A DNA stretch of 28,375 nt, from assembly GCA_019418605.1 (NCBI GenBank), contig DYBN01000021.1:1-28375 (forward strand). The letters run 5' to 3'. This document shows, piece by piece, positions 16,818 through 24,663 of this stretch. The stretch is from Sutterella sp. Lineage in GTDB: Bacteria; Pseudomonadota; Gammaproteobacteria; Burkholderiales; Burkholderiaceae_F. Under the pieces are notes generated by a model that made no database searches, was not told the DNA's origin, and saw only the letters and a program-made list of their open reading frames with translations. The first letter of the stretch is position 1; every line of letters starts with the position of its first letter. Position numbers and translations under genes: made by a program.

Positions 16818-17801
16818 ATGCCCCGCAGTTCGCCAGCCGCCAAGGAAGCCCTTTTGCTGCTAGCCATTCTCAAGCGCATTCCGCGCAACAGCTGGATCAC
16901 CGTGCAGTCGATGCGCGAGGCGCTGCTGGAAGCGGGCTACGAGGACATCAGCGAAAGGCGCCTGCAGCGCATCATGAAGGCCATGAGCGAGACGCCGGAC
17001 CTGTGCATCGAAACCAACAAAAAGGCCAAGCCCTACGGCTATCGCCAGAGGCTGCCGGCCGGGGAATTTGCCTTTGACCAGATGAAGCCCAACGAGTGTC
17101 TGCTCGTGCGGCTCTTTGAGGAGCACCTGCGCTATCAGCTGCCGCAGCGCATCCGCAGCTCCCTGTCAAGCGTTTTTGAGCGAGCCCGCGCGTCTCTTAA
17201 CGAAAACCCCTCGGGCCACGAAAGCGGGTGGCTCAACAAGGTGGCCTTTGTCTCGGGCACCGTTCCGATGCTGCCCCCGAAAATCACCGAGCGCGTCTTC
17301 ACCGAGGTGAGCAATTCGCTTTATCGCGACTCCAAGCTCGAGGTGACCTACATCAACACCAACGACGAGAAAAAGACGCGGGTCGTCTCCCCTCTGGGGC
17401 TCGTGCAGCAAGAGCAGCGCTTGTATCTCATCTGCAAGTTCGACAAGTACGACGACATCCGGCACCTGGCGCTGCACCGCATCGAAGATGCAAGCGTGCT
17501 TGAGTTTCCCGCCGAGCGGCCGAAAAACTTTTCGCTCAAGGCCTACATTGCCGCGCGGCACCTCAATTTCAGCAACGGCAAAAAGATTCGGCTTGAGCTT
17601 GAGTTCACCAACCCCGTGACGGCCAAGAACCTTGAGGAGACGCCCTTTTCGCGCGAGCAGGTGCTCGAGCGGCTGCCCGACGGCGCCTGGCGGCTTGAGG
17701 CGAAAATGGACGACACCGTGCTCTTGGACGGGTGGATTGCCGCCTGGCGCGAGATTGCGGGCATCCGCAAGGTCAAAAAAGAAGAACTCGATTCGCTGTG
17801 A
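16818..17801 (+). CDS. WYL-domain transcriptional regulator
   Basis: A 327-residue cytoplasmic regulator with the usual three-part layout: N-terminal winged helix-turn-helix (about 10-78, SERRLQRIMKAMSE as the recognition region), WYL domain (about 145-230) and C-terminal WCX domain (about 255-318). In the WYL part, SPLGLVQQEQRLYLICK (191-207) and RHLALHRIEDA (215-225) are the diagnostic ligand-pocket strands; the W-Y-L triplet itself reads L-Y-L. Family members sense nucleotide or nucleic-acid ligands and often control DNA-damage or phage-defence genes. The ATG at 16818 has GGAG about 11 bases upstream. It follows recD by 211 bases in the same direction, but has its own likely promoter with a palindrome. 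Its targets are unknown; recCBD and its own gene are the obvious candidates. Confidence 0.9.
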   Translation: MPRSSPAAKEALLLLAILKRIPRNSWITVQSMREALLEAGYEDISERRLQRIMKAMSETPDLCIETNKKAKPYGYRQRLPAGEFAFDQMKPNECLLVRLFEEHLRYQLPQRIRSSLSSVFERARASLNENPSGHESGWLNKVAFVSGTVPMLPPKITERVFTEVSNSLYRDSKLEVTYINTNDEKKTRVVSPLGLVQQEQRLYLICKFDKYDDIRHLALHRIEDASVLEFPAERPKNFSLKAYIAARHLNFSNGKKIRLELEFTNPVTAKNLEETPFSREQVLERLPDGAWRLEAKMDDTVLLDGWIAAWREIAGIRKVKKEELDSL

Positions 17802-17803
17802 GT

Positions 17804-17892
17804 CTTGCGCGGGCTGCCTGCGCAAGGAATTCTTTGCCGGCTCTTCAAATCTTCCCGGCAGAGAGCGTCAACTGCTGACGCAGGCGCTCTCT
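17804..17892 (+). repeat. Tandem hairpins between the WYL gene and the repeat-protein gene
   Basis: CTTGCGC/GCGCAAG (17804-17826) directly follows the WYL stop codon and is trailed only by a short T-rich stretch, so it is at best a weak terminator. Further on, GCGTCA/TGACGC (17865-17870 with 17876-17881, five-base loop) competes with a wider 8-bp stem AGAGAGCG/CGCTCTCT (17860-17867 with 17885-17892). Confidence 0.55.
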
Positions 17893-17953
17893 AAGATGCT
17901 CTCTCATAGAAACACGGCTTTGGGTTCGCAAGCCGGTGAAAACGGGGATTTGC

Positions 17954-19294
17954 ATGAATAGAAGAACCTTGATGCGGCTTCGCAGGGGCCGCGCGATGCA
18001 GCAGCGCCCGCGGCACATGAAGAGTCGCGCTGCGCGCCTTCGCAGGGCAATGCGTGTTGAAGACCAAGGCGGCGCGCGCTTTGGTTTTGCCTGCTGCGGC
18101 GGGATGGGACCAGACGGGTCGATTGCGGGCGAGGAGCTCGTGATTGCTCTGACATCAGAAACGGCGTGCGACATTCTGGGGTTTTCGTCGCTTCTTGAAA
18201 ACCTTTTGGAGCGTGACTATTCGTCGGCCCAGGCATTTGTCCTTGAGCTTGCCCGGCACCCCGACACGTCGATTCGGCGGCTTGCCGCGCAATACGCCTG
18301 CCAGACGCACGACTCGGCCCTGGCGCTTGCCTCAGACCGTGCGCTTGACGTGCGCCTGAGCCTTCTTGCCAATGAGCAGGCCCTGGGGTTTCTTACCGCG
18401 CAGGAGCTTCTTGCGGCAACGGGCGGCGACACGGAGAGCATCCTGCAGGCGCTTGAGTCCCTGCGCTGGGGGCTTGCAAACGGCGGCATTGAGGCAAAGT
18501 CCTGTCCAGCTTACGAAGCGCGGTTTTCAGCTTTCGAGAGCTTTCTTGAAAGCCTCGGGCAAAACCCGGATCCGCAGGTGATCCTGCAGGTGCGGGAATT
18601 AAAAGCGGACTTTCTTGAAGAGCATAGGCCCCAGGTCCGCGCTCTCAAGGAAGGCGCACCGGCCGAAGGCTCGATCGCTGCAGCCGCAGGCGCTTCCGCG
18701 CACCGCAAAGAGATTTTGAAGAGGCGCCAGTCTCTGCGGCGCGCAAGGCTTGAGAAAAAGGCGCGCCTTCTCTCAGCGCTCTCAGACACTTCCGCGGGAT
18801 CGATCGTGTGCGTGCTGGGGTTTTTAAAGCCTGCCGGTGCCGGAGAGCCTCTTGCGATTGACCGCACGCGGCCCTTTATTGTCCTTGACGATGAAGCCGT
18901 CTGCGAGTGCCTCTCAAGCTTTGAAGACGAACCCGGCCTTGCAAGCGTCATGCTGCGTCTTGCCGAGCACCCATCCTCAAAGGTGCGCGCCGCCGTGGCC
19001 TCAGGCGACATGCCGCGCGAGGCCTTTGAGCGGCTCGCCTCCGACGCCTCTTCAAGCGTGCGCCGCGAACTTTTGGAGAATCACGCGCTCACCTCGATTG
19101 CCGCGCCAGACGAGGTCCTTTCGCTCGTGGGCGACGATCCGACGATGCTCGATGCGTTTTGCTCTTCGCGCGGCTTTGACGGCGAAGAAGACGCGTGCTT
19201 TGACGAGGTCAGCCGCAGACTGCGCGAGAAGTTTTCGGACTCGCCGGATGCAATGGTGCGAAAGGCCCTTGCCTGGATCGAGCCGGACGAATAG
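17954..19294 (+). CDS. LRV/HEAT-like repeat protein of unknown function
   Basis: A 446-residue soluble protein. The first 35 residues are strongly basic (MNRRTLMRLRRGRAMQQRPR and onward). The body carries short helical repeats with the pattern L-A-x-[HD]-P/x-x(3)-[IV]-R: ELARHPDTSIRRLAAQ (98-113), LASDRALDVRLSLLAN (126-140), RLAEHPSSKVRAAVAS (335-350), RLASDASSSVRRELLEN (360-376) and FSDSPDAMVRKALAW (427-441). This matches leucine-rich-repeat-variant or HEAT-like units, which form curved helical scaffolds binding proteins or nucleic acid. Two repeat blocks are separated by a charged, probably coiled-coil stretch (about 205-275). I know of no assigned function. The ATG at 17954 has GGGGA five bases upstream; in-frame starts at 17936 (GTG) and further inside are possible. 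It follows the WYL gene by 152 bases. Confidence 0.75.
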   Translation: MNRRTLMRLRRGRAMQQRPRHMKSRAARLRRAMRVEDQGGARFGFACCGGMGPDGSIAGEELVIALTSETACDILGFSSLLENLLERDYSSAQAFVLELARHPDTSIRRLAAQYACQTHDSALALASDRALDVRLSLLANEQALGFLTAQELLAATGGDTESILQALESLRWGLANGGIEAKSCPAYEARFSAFESFLESLGQNPDPQVILQVRELKADFLEEHRPQVRALKEGAPAEGSIAAAAGASAHRKEILKRRQSLRRARLEKKARLLSALSDTSAGSIVCVLGFLKPAGAGEPLAIDRTRPFIVLDDEAVCECLSSFEDEPGLASVMLRLAEHPSSKVRAAVASGDMPREAFERLASDASSSVRRELLENHALTSIAAPDEVLSLVGDDPTMLDAFCSSRGFDGEEDACFDEVSRRLREKFSDSPDAMVRKALAWIEPDE

Positions 19295-19330
19295 GCCTTT
19301 TGCGGTTTGTGAAAGCCGCGCGCTTTTGCT

Positions 19331-19376
19331 CGGGATTTTGTCGGAGGCGGGCGCAAAAGGCTCAGACAAAATCCCG
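19331..19376. repeat. Perfect 12-bp inverted repeat
   Basis: CGGGATTTTGTC at 19331-19342 is exactly complementary to GACAAAATCCCG at 19365-19376, with a 22-base loop. It starts 37 bases after the stop of the repeat protein and about 350 bases before the flavoprotein. Without a U-run it is not a standard terminator; a protein-binding site or mRNA-end hairpin is possible. Confidence 0.65.
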
Positions 19377-19593
19377 GTGTCTTTGATGCGGGAATGTGAC
19401 AAAGAAAGCTGCGGCGGTGTGCCGGGAATTGGCGCTTTTCGCCTTGATTTTCGGGCTTTCCCCTGGTTTTTGCGCGTGATTTGAGGAAGTCTCTTTTATT
19501 CTTCCTTGGGGCGGCTTCGGGGCTTGCCAAAGGAGACCTTGCGCAGTGTGGCGGCGGCCATGCGGCAAGCCGGGTTTTGCTAGCATTTTCTGC

Positions 19594-19619
19594 GGATCAG
19601 CGATCGCTTGACCAGATCC
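19594..19619. promoter_or_regulatory. Possible operator: GGATC...GATCC around GCGATCGC
   Basis: GGATC (19594-19598) and GATCC (19615-19619) are inverted copies flanking the self-complementary octamer GCGATCGC. The site lies about 110 bases upstream of the flavoprotein ATG, in operator range, but no regulator is known for it. Confidence 0.3.
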
Positions 19620-19725
19620 AAAAAAGGTGCCTGTGGGGCAAGGCAGAGCGCTGCAGCGGGATTTGCGCACGCCGCCCGTGCCGGACCCGGACGCCTTTAC
19701 ACAAAAAATACAAGGAGAGACATTC

Positions 19726-21300
19726 ATGAAACTCAATCGTCGTCAGTTTCTCGGATCGGCCGCCGCGGCGGCGGCCGTGGCCGGCGTTCCTGCGGCTGCC
19801 GAAGCCGCCGTTGTCGAAAAGAAGGCTGATCTGGTGATTGTGGGCGGGGGCCTTGGCGGCCTCTCGGCAGGCAACGCCGCCGTCAACAAGGGCGCCAAGC
19901 CCATCATTCTCGAAAAGCTCAAGTTCCTGGGCGGCGCAGGGCTCTTTCCCGAAGGGTCGCTGGGCGTAAATACGCGCTACCAAAAGGAGCACGGCATCAC
20001 CACGAGCGTGCAGCAGATCATGGATGCGGCGCTGCAGTACCACCACTTCCGGTGCGATCCCGAGATTCTGCGCGTGCTCATCACCGAGTCCACCCGCACG
20101 ATCAACGAAATCGAGGACATGGGCATTGAGCTGCGCGGCATCCGCACGACCTATCCCAAGGAAGAGTCGCTCATGTGCTGGCACCTCTTCAAGGGCGGCG
20201 CGGCGGCCGTGTGCGAGAAGTTTTTGGAAAACATCCGCCGCCGCGGCGGCGAGGTCCACACGGAAACCACCGCGACGCGCCTTATCACCGACAAGGGCCG
20301 CGTGGTGGGCGTTGAAGCCACGAGCCCCAAGGAAGGCAAGCTCATTATTCACGCAAAGAAGGTGATCATCGCCACGGGCGGCTTTGCGGCCAACAAGGAG
20401 ATGCTCGCGCAGTACGTCTTTGACTCGTCGGCTCTCGGCATGGTCGAGCCCATTTGGCTGCGCGGCCCCGTGGTCGACGGCCGCACGGGCGACGGCATCA
20501 ACATGGCGCGCCTTGTGGGCGCGGGCGTGGCCGGCATGCACGCGGTGGCGGGCAATGCGCCGTACCTGCCCGACGTTCCCCCGATCAATCAGTTCTCGGG
20601 GCCCGACGAGCTCAAGCAGGGCCGTTGCGCCCTCGCGCAGCCCTGGCTGTGGGTGGATCACACCGGACGGCGCTTTTTCAACGAGTCCCGCGGCTCGGTC
20701 TTTGTCGACGTCTACAACGCCATGACGACCGCAGGAGGCGTCTCCTACACGATCTTCGATCAGCAGAAGATGGACCGCATGATCAATCAGGGCGCCTTGC
20801 TGCCCTTTAACGCGATTGTGCTTGCCGGCGTGCCCTTGAAGCTCCTTCCGAAGACCTGGGAGATCGGCATGCAGCGCGGCTGGGCGTTCAAGGCCGACAC
20901 GATCGAAGACCTTGCGCAGCAAATCGGCGTGCCGTCGCAGAATCTGCTTGAGACGATGAAGCGCGTCAACCAGTTTGCCAAGGACAAGAATGATCCGGAC
21001 TTCAACCGCCGTCCGGAGCACCTTGAGGCCTTTGACCTCGAAAAGGGCCCCTACTACGCCTTGAAGGCGATCCGGTGCTTCTTCCTCACGCTGGGCGGCG
21101 TGACGGTTACGCCGCAGTTTGAGGCAAAGACCCCGCAGGGCGACGTGATCCCCAACCTCTTTGTCGTGGGGCAGGATATCGGCGGCCTGTACGACTCTTC
21201 CTACGATCTGCGCTGCGAAGGGTCGGCTTCGTCCTTTGCCATGACCTCGGGCCGCGTGGCGGCCGAAGTCGCTCTCTCGCAAATCGAAAAGGGCGTGTAG
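19726..21300 (+). CDS. Tat-exported FAD-dependent reductase of the fumarate reductase/flavocytochrome c family
   Basis: A 524-residue periplasmic flavoprotein. The Tat signal NRRQFLGSAAAAAAVAG (residues 4-20) with cleavage near AEA|AV indicates export in folded form with FAD bound. The FAD-binding Rossmann motif is VIVGGGLGGLSAGNAA (37-52), followed by E63; KKVIIATGGFAAN (211-223), GRRFFNESRG (314-323) and LFVVGQDIGGLYDSSYD (478-494) are typical of the family. There is no haem-binding CxxCH domain, so electrons must come from a separate cytochrome or quinol module not seen here. Where fumarate reductases have the HHTMGG substrate His, this protein reads CFFLTLGG (451-458), so it probably reduces something other than fumarate, or works in the opposite direction. 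AAGGAGAG lies six bases before the ATG. It is a single-gene unit with its own terminator. Confidence 0.9.
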   Translation: MKLNRRQFLGSAAAAAAVAGVPAAAEAAVVEKKADLVIVGGGLGGLSAGNAAVNKGAKPIILEKLKFLGGAGLFPEGSLGVNTRYQKEHGITTSVQQIMDAALQYHHFRCDPEILRVLITESTRTINEIEDMGIELRGIRTTYPKEESLMCWHLFKGGAAAVCEKFLENIRRRGGEVHTETTATRLITDKGRVVGVEATSPKEGKLIIHAKKVIIATGGFAANKEMLAQYVFDSSALGMVEPIWLRGPVVDGRTGDGINMARLVGAGVAGMHAVAGNAPYLPDVPPINQFSGPDELKQGRCALAQPWLWVDHTGRRFFNESRGSVFVDVYNAMTTAGGVSYTIFDQQKMDRMINQGALLPFNAIVLAGVPLKLLPKTWEIGMQRGWAFKADTIEDLAQQIGVPSQNLLETMKRVNQFAKDKNDPDFNRRPEHLEAFDLEKGPYYALKAIRCFFLTLGGVTVTPQFEAKTPQGDVIPNLFVVGQDIGGLYDSSYDLRCEGSASSFAMTSGRVAAEVALSQIEKGV

Positions 21301-21389
21301 TCCAAAACCTCTGACCGCGTCCCGGCTTTTGGCAGCCTGATGCCGCCCCTTATTTCAGGGGCAAGACCGGGGCAGGGAAGAAAAGTGTC

Positions 21390-21405
21390 CGGGTCCCAAG
21401 ACCCG
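21390..21405. repeat. Small perfect hairpin before the flavoprotein terminator
   Basis: CGGGTC and GACCCG pair around a CCAA loop. It has no U-run in either direction and probably only precedes the main terminator. Confidence 0.5.
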
Positions 21406-21413
21406 TCATTGGG

Positions 21414-21444
21414 CGCCGTCGGCTAAAGTCCGGCGGCGTTTTTT
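21414..21444 (+). terminator. Strong intrinsic terminator of the flavoprotein gene
   Basis: CGCCGTCGG (21414-21422) and CCGGCGGCG (21430-21438) form nine pairs including one wobble around a seven-base loop, followed directly by six Ts (21439-21444). It separates the rightward flavoprotein from the convergent MFS gene. Confidence 0.92.
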
Positions 21445-21476
21445 AACGCGGCTTCCATGCGGCTTCTGCGTGGTTT

Positions 21477-22724
21477 CTACGCAGCTGCAGCCCGCTTGTT
21501 GAGGGCGAAGAAAAGCGCAAAGGCCGCAGCCTCAAGCAGCACGACGCAGACCGCAACGCTTGCAGGCCCGAAGGCATCGTAGGCAACGCCCATCAGGCTG
21601 CTGCCCGCAAGAAAGCCCAGACCGTAGACGACGTTGAAGATGCCGTAGGCCGTGCCGCGCTTGCGAAAGACGGTGAGATCGGCAATGGCCGAGCGCATGA
21701 TCGTCTCGTGCGTCCCGAGCACGACGCCGTAGAGCGCTAAACCAGCCGCAGCAAGCGCAGCGCTTGAAGAAAGGGCGAGAAATGGAACGCCAAGCGAGCA
21801 CAGCGGAATGACAAAGAGCGTGCGCAGCCCCGCCGTTTTCCTGCCCGAGCGCTCCTTGAAGACGTCGTAGAGCCGACCGATGACAAGAGCCGCGACGGCG
21901 TCGACGATCATTGCCACAGCGTAGAGCGTGGTGATCGAGCCGTCGGCCATGACGCCCTTGGACTTGAGGTGAAAGCCGATGATGGAAAAGGCAACGAGCC
22001 CGGCCGAGGCAAAAAAGGTAAAGGCCATGTAAAGCGGAAAGATGGCCGCAGGGCGCGCCTCTTCCGGGGCGGGGGCGGGCTCCTTGACAAGATTTGAGCG
22101 CGTCACGATCCACCAGGCGGCAAGCACGGCCGCCACTACAAGCACGACGCCAGCAAAAAGAAGCGTATAGCCCGTCTGATAGGCCGCCAGATCGTTTTGT
22201 CCGGTTTTAAAGAAGACAAAGGTAAAGACCAGGGGGCCTGCAAAGGCGCCGATCTGATCGAGCGCCTCCTGAATGCCAAAGACGATGCCGGTGCCGATTT
22301 TTTTGTCGGCCAACTGCGAGAGCACGGCATCCTTCGGCGGATTTCTGAGGGCCTTTCCGATGCGCTCAAGCAAAAAGAGCGTGCAAAGAACGGTGAGGTC
22401 TTCGGTAAGTCCCATGAACGGGACGACGATGAGAGAGGCGTAGCCCGCGATGATCAAAGGCCAGGGCCTTCCGGTGGCGTCGCAGATGCGCCCGGAGACC
22501 AGGCGCAGGGCGTAGCCCAGAAACTCGCCCACGCCGTAGAGCACGCCCATCATCGTGGCGCTTGCGCCAAGCAGGCTGAAGTACTGTCCGTTGGCGCTGC
22601 GCGCGCCCTCGTAGACGACGTCGCCAAAGCAGCTCACAAGGCCAAAGAGTAGGACGACGAGCAAAATGCTGCGCCGTGCTGAGATAGACGATGCTCGATC
22701 GGGCTGATGCGCGTCCTGCGGCAT
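21477..22724 (-). CDS. Major facilitator superfamily (MFS) transporter
   Basis: A 415-residue inner-membrane protein with about 12 hydrophobic helices in two six-helix halves, joined by a cytoplasmic loop rich in Pro, Ala and Glu (residues about 210-228, NLVKEPAPAPEEARPAA). The conserved loop 2-3 region is recognisable as YALRLVSGRICDATGRPWPL. RNPPKDAVLSQLADKKIG is a charged loop with the order Pro-Pro-Lys-Asp. The substrate cannot be told; the layout fits proton-coupled efflux. The ATG at 22724 has a GAGG ribosome site about eight bases upstream. A possible -10 box TAGAAT (22829-22834 on the complement) lies about 105 bases before the start. It runs convergent to the flavoprotein and in the same direction as the foreign operon ending at 22864, so read-through into it is possible. 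Confidence 0.88.
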   Translation of the reverse strand: MPQDAHQPDRASSISARRSILLVVLLFGLVSCFGDVVYEGARSANGQYFSLLGASATMMGVLYGVGEFLGYALRLVSGRICDATGRPWPLIIAGYASLIVVPFMGLTEDLTVLCTLFLLERIGKALRNPPKDAVLSQLADKKIGTGIVFGIQEALDQIGAFAGPLVFTFVFFKTGQNDLAAYQTGYTLLFAGVVLVVAAVLAAWWIVTRSNLVKEPAPAPEEARPAAIFPLYMAFTFFASAGLVAFSIIGFHLKSKGVMADGSITTLYAVAMIVDAVAALVIGRLYDVFKERSGRKTAGLRTLFVIPLCSLGVPFLALSSSAALAAAGLALYGVVLGTHETIMRSAIADLTVFRKRGTAYGIFNVVYGLGFLAGSSLMGVAYDAFGPASVAVCVVLLEAAAFALFFALNKRAAAA

Positions 22725-22863
22725 GTTGTTTTACCTCGTCAACCGACACTCGACAAAAAGCGGCCGGCAGGGACGGCAAAGAAGGCTTGCTGTGCAAAGG
22801 CGCCCCTGTCCGGCGCAAATCGAGCCCGATTCTACGCGCTCTGTTCAGTGAGCGATGCCGCCT

Positions 22864-24663
22864 TCAAACATCATCTTTGGAGACGATGTCAGGAAGAGGA
22901 TTAGGGGGCTGCTCGAGAACGGAAGCTTTACAAACTTTGGGAGGCTCTTCGCAAACAAGCCCATAGGCAACCAGAAGCCGGTCGTAGTCGTCGTCTGCAA
23001 TGGGAATTGTCATCGAATCATGAAGATCTTTGATTTTGTCGAGCTGCAAGACTCTGAACTGGCTAGCCCACTCAATATTTCGGTGACGATAAAGGAAGGA
23101 ATTTCTGTAAAAATTGGATCGAGCCCCTCCTCCGCAAAAAATGACAGGCATGGCCATTATGTCTTTACGGGTAAGATATGGCTCGCAGTTGTGGCGCACT
23201 TTGAAAAAGAGTGAGGTCAATTTTCCAGAGAAATCATCATCGACAGTCTTTCCCTGGGTCGCAAGAGTAAGCCCTGAGAAATAATCTTGATAAGAATCTC
23301 GCAGGGGTTCGAGGAGAGCGAAGTTTATTTCAGAATCAATTTGCGTAGAGAAGTTTTCTAAGATATTTCTTTCGGTGGGGGTGAATTGATCCGATGCGGA
23401 CGCTTCCTTGGTCATTTGTTGCAACCACTCCAACCTCCTGCGGTGACAGTTGGTGGTCCCTAGTTGCTCGACACTCATAGAGTATGCCGCTCTGAAAAGA
23501 CTTCCGTCGTTGAACGACCGGGTCAGAGAAAATGACGAGATGTCGACAGTGCCTGAGCCGATGTCAACAAGCGTGTAGTTGCCTTTATTATCATCCGAGG
23601 TTGGCTGATTCCGTAAAAATCCGGCGACGGCGGCACACACTTCAGGAACGGCCTGAAAGTAGTCTGGGTCAATAAGCTCTTCGCTCTCTTTAAGCTCAAT
23701 TTGCGAGACGTCTTGAGCTTGCGTTAAAGTGATTTCACCAGGGTACTCCGACAAAATCCACGCGTGGTAGAGCAGAGTGCGCCAGGTGTTGGTATGGTTG
23801 TCAATGTCGACGGACGGGTAGCCAATAACGCATTCCCAAGCGATGGACTCTTTGTCATATTTTGAAAGATTACTGAATATCCAACTTCGGATATGGCGGA
23901 GAACGAGCGCGAGGAAAATAGTGACATTCAAGCGGTTTTTCATGTCCTGAGGGGCTTCAATCAAGTCAATTTTAAGTGACGAACTGACTTTTTTTTCCTG
24001 TGGATCAAGCGTAAAGCTCCCGTTGCTACGCTGGCGAAGGATTGTTGGCAACAAATAAGCGGTAATGCCATCGGCATTAAGAAACGGGATGGCAATGAAA
24101 TGTAGTCCCTCCTTAATGACAACTTTGACACTGGAGGTTCCGAAGTCAAGCCCAATTTTTATTTCGATTTGACTGCCATCATCAAAATGAGTATCGATGC
24201 CGGCATCCTCAATCGCCAAGAGTGAAAACGCTTGCTCATTGTTGTGCGTGGGGAAATAGAATTTTGCTCCCGGTTTAATGTGGGTAATGCGGGAGTGTTT
24301 GATCTCTGGGGGTTGTGGCCGGGTAGAATTTTGGGCGACCTCGGGTTGTGCGGTGTAATATTTCAGAGGAGCTGCGGGTTTGACCGTCCTCTTTATTGTT
24401 GGTGTCGATTGTGCAGCACTCAAGGTGCGCTGCATTGACGACGCAGTGGCTGCTGCAGGGCGTCTTTTAGTATATGAATTGACGCCCTTTCTCGTGTGTT
24501 GAAACTTCTTTGCTGTAGCCTTTTGTTCGATGTGGGCTCCAATAAAAGTTTTGCGTTTCCTGCCTTTTTTGTTAAATGATGGGTTGACTTGTGTCTTTCT
24601 TGTTTCAGTGACGATAGGAGCACCGAATTTCTCAATCAATTGTTCCCTAAGACTTTGGCTCAT
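22864..24663 (-). CDS. Hsp70/actin-fold ATPase with basic N-terminal tail (candidate defence or DNA-processing partner)
   Basis: This 599-residue protein has a nucleotide-binding domain of the Hsp70/actin superfamily: phosphate-1 loop IGLDFGTSSVKVVI (170-183), connect-1-like VPEVCAAVAGFL (339-350), phosphate-2 loop LVDIGSGTVDISSF (365-378) and the adenosine motif FCGGGARSNFYRNSF (509-523). A true DnaK would follow with a beta-sandwich substrate-binding domain and lid; here the chain ends about 75 residues after the adenosine motif, so it is not a normal chaperone. Instead the first 165 residues form a tail rich in Lys, Arg, Thr and Pro (for example NKKGRKRKTF, YTKRRPAAAT), probably disordered and suited to binding nucleic acid. 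Its ATG overlaps the helicase stop as ATGA, so the two proteins are very likely made in fixed ratio and work together. Low GC marks it as acquired DNA. Confidence 0.88.
   Translation of the reverse strand: MSQSLREQLIEKFGAPIVTETRKTQVNPSFNKKGRKRKTFIGAHIEQKATAKKFQHTRKGVNSYTKRRPAAATASSMQRTLSAAQSTPTIKRTVKPAAPLKYYTAQPEVAQNSTRPQPPEIKHSRITHIKPGAKFYFPTHNNEQAFSLLAIEDAGIDTHFDDGSQIEIKIGLDFGTSSVKVVIKEGLHFIAIPFLNADGITAYLLPTILRQRSNGSFTLDPQEKKVSSSLKIDLIEAPQDMKNRLNVTIFLALVLRHIRSWIFSNLSKYDKESIAWECVIGYPSVDIDNHTNTWRTLLYHAWILSEYPGEITLTQAQDVSQIELKESEELIDPDYFQAVPEVCAAVAGFLRNQPTSDDNKGNYTLVDIGSGTVDISSFSLTRSFNDGSLFRAAYSMSVEQLGTTNCHRRRLEWLQQMTKEASASDQFTPTERNILENFSTQIDSEINFALLEPLRDSYQDYFSGLTLATQGKTVDDDFSGKLTSLFFKVRHNCEPYLTRKDIMAMPVIFCGGGARSNFYRNSFLYRHRNIEWASQFRVLQLDKIKDLHDSMTIPIADDDYDRLLVAYGLVCEEPPKVCKASVLEQPPNPLPDIVSKDDV

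Larger units (their letters stand above)
19295..19725. other. 431-base intergenic region upstream of the Tat flavoprotein
   Basis: No coding frame is credible. The region holds a perfect 12-bp inverted repeat (19331-19376), a GGATC/GATCC repeat around GCGATCGC (19594-19619), and the ribosome site of the flavoprotein gene. No convincing promoter or terminator with a U-run could be placed. Confidence 0.5.

Noticed and set aside
19597..21282. 561-codon open frame on the minus strand
   Set aside because: It is the complement of the Tat flavoprotein gene. High GC removes stops from the opposite strand, and the translation has no domain, only Arg/His/Val-rich low-complexity text.
22864..24663. Calling the ATPase gene dnaK
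   Set aside because: The substrate-binding domain and lid are missing, the N-terminal tail is foreign to DnaK, and no grpE or dnaJ is nearby.
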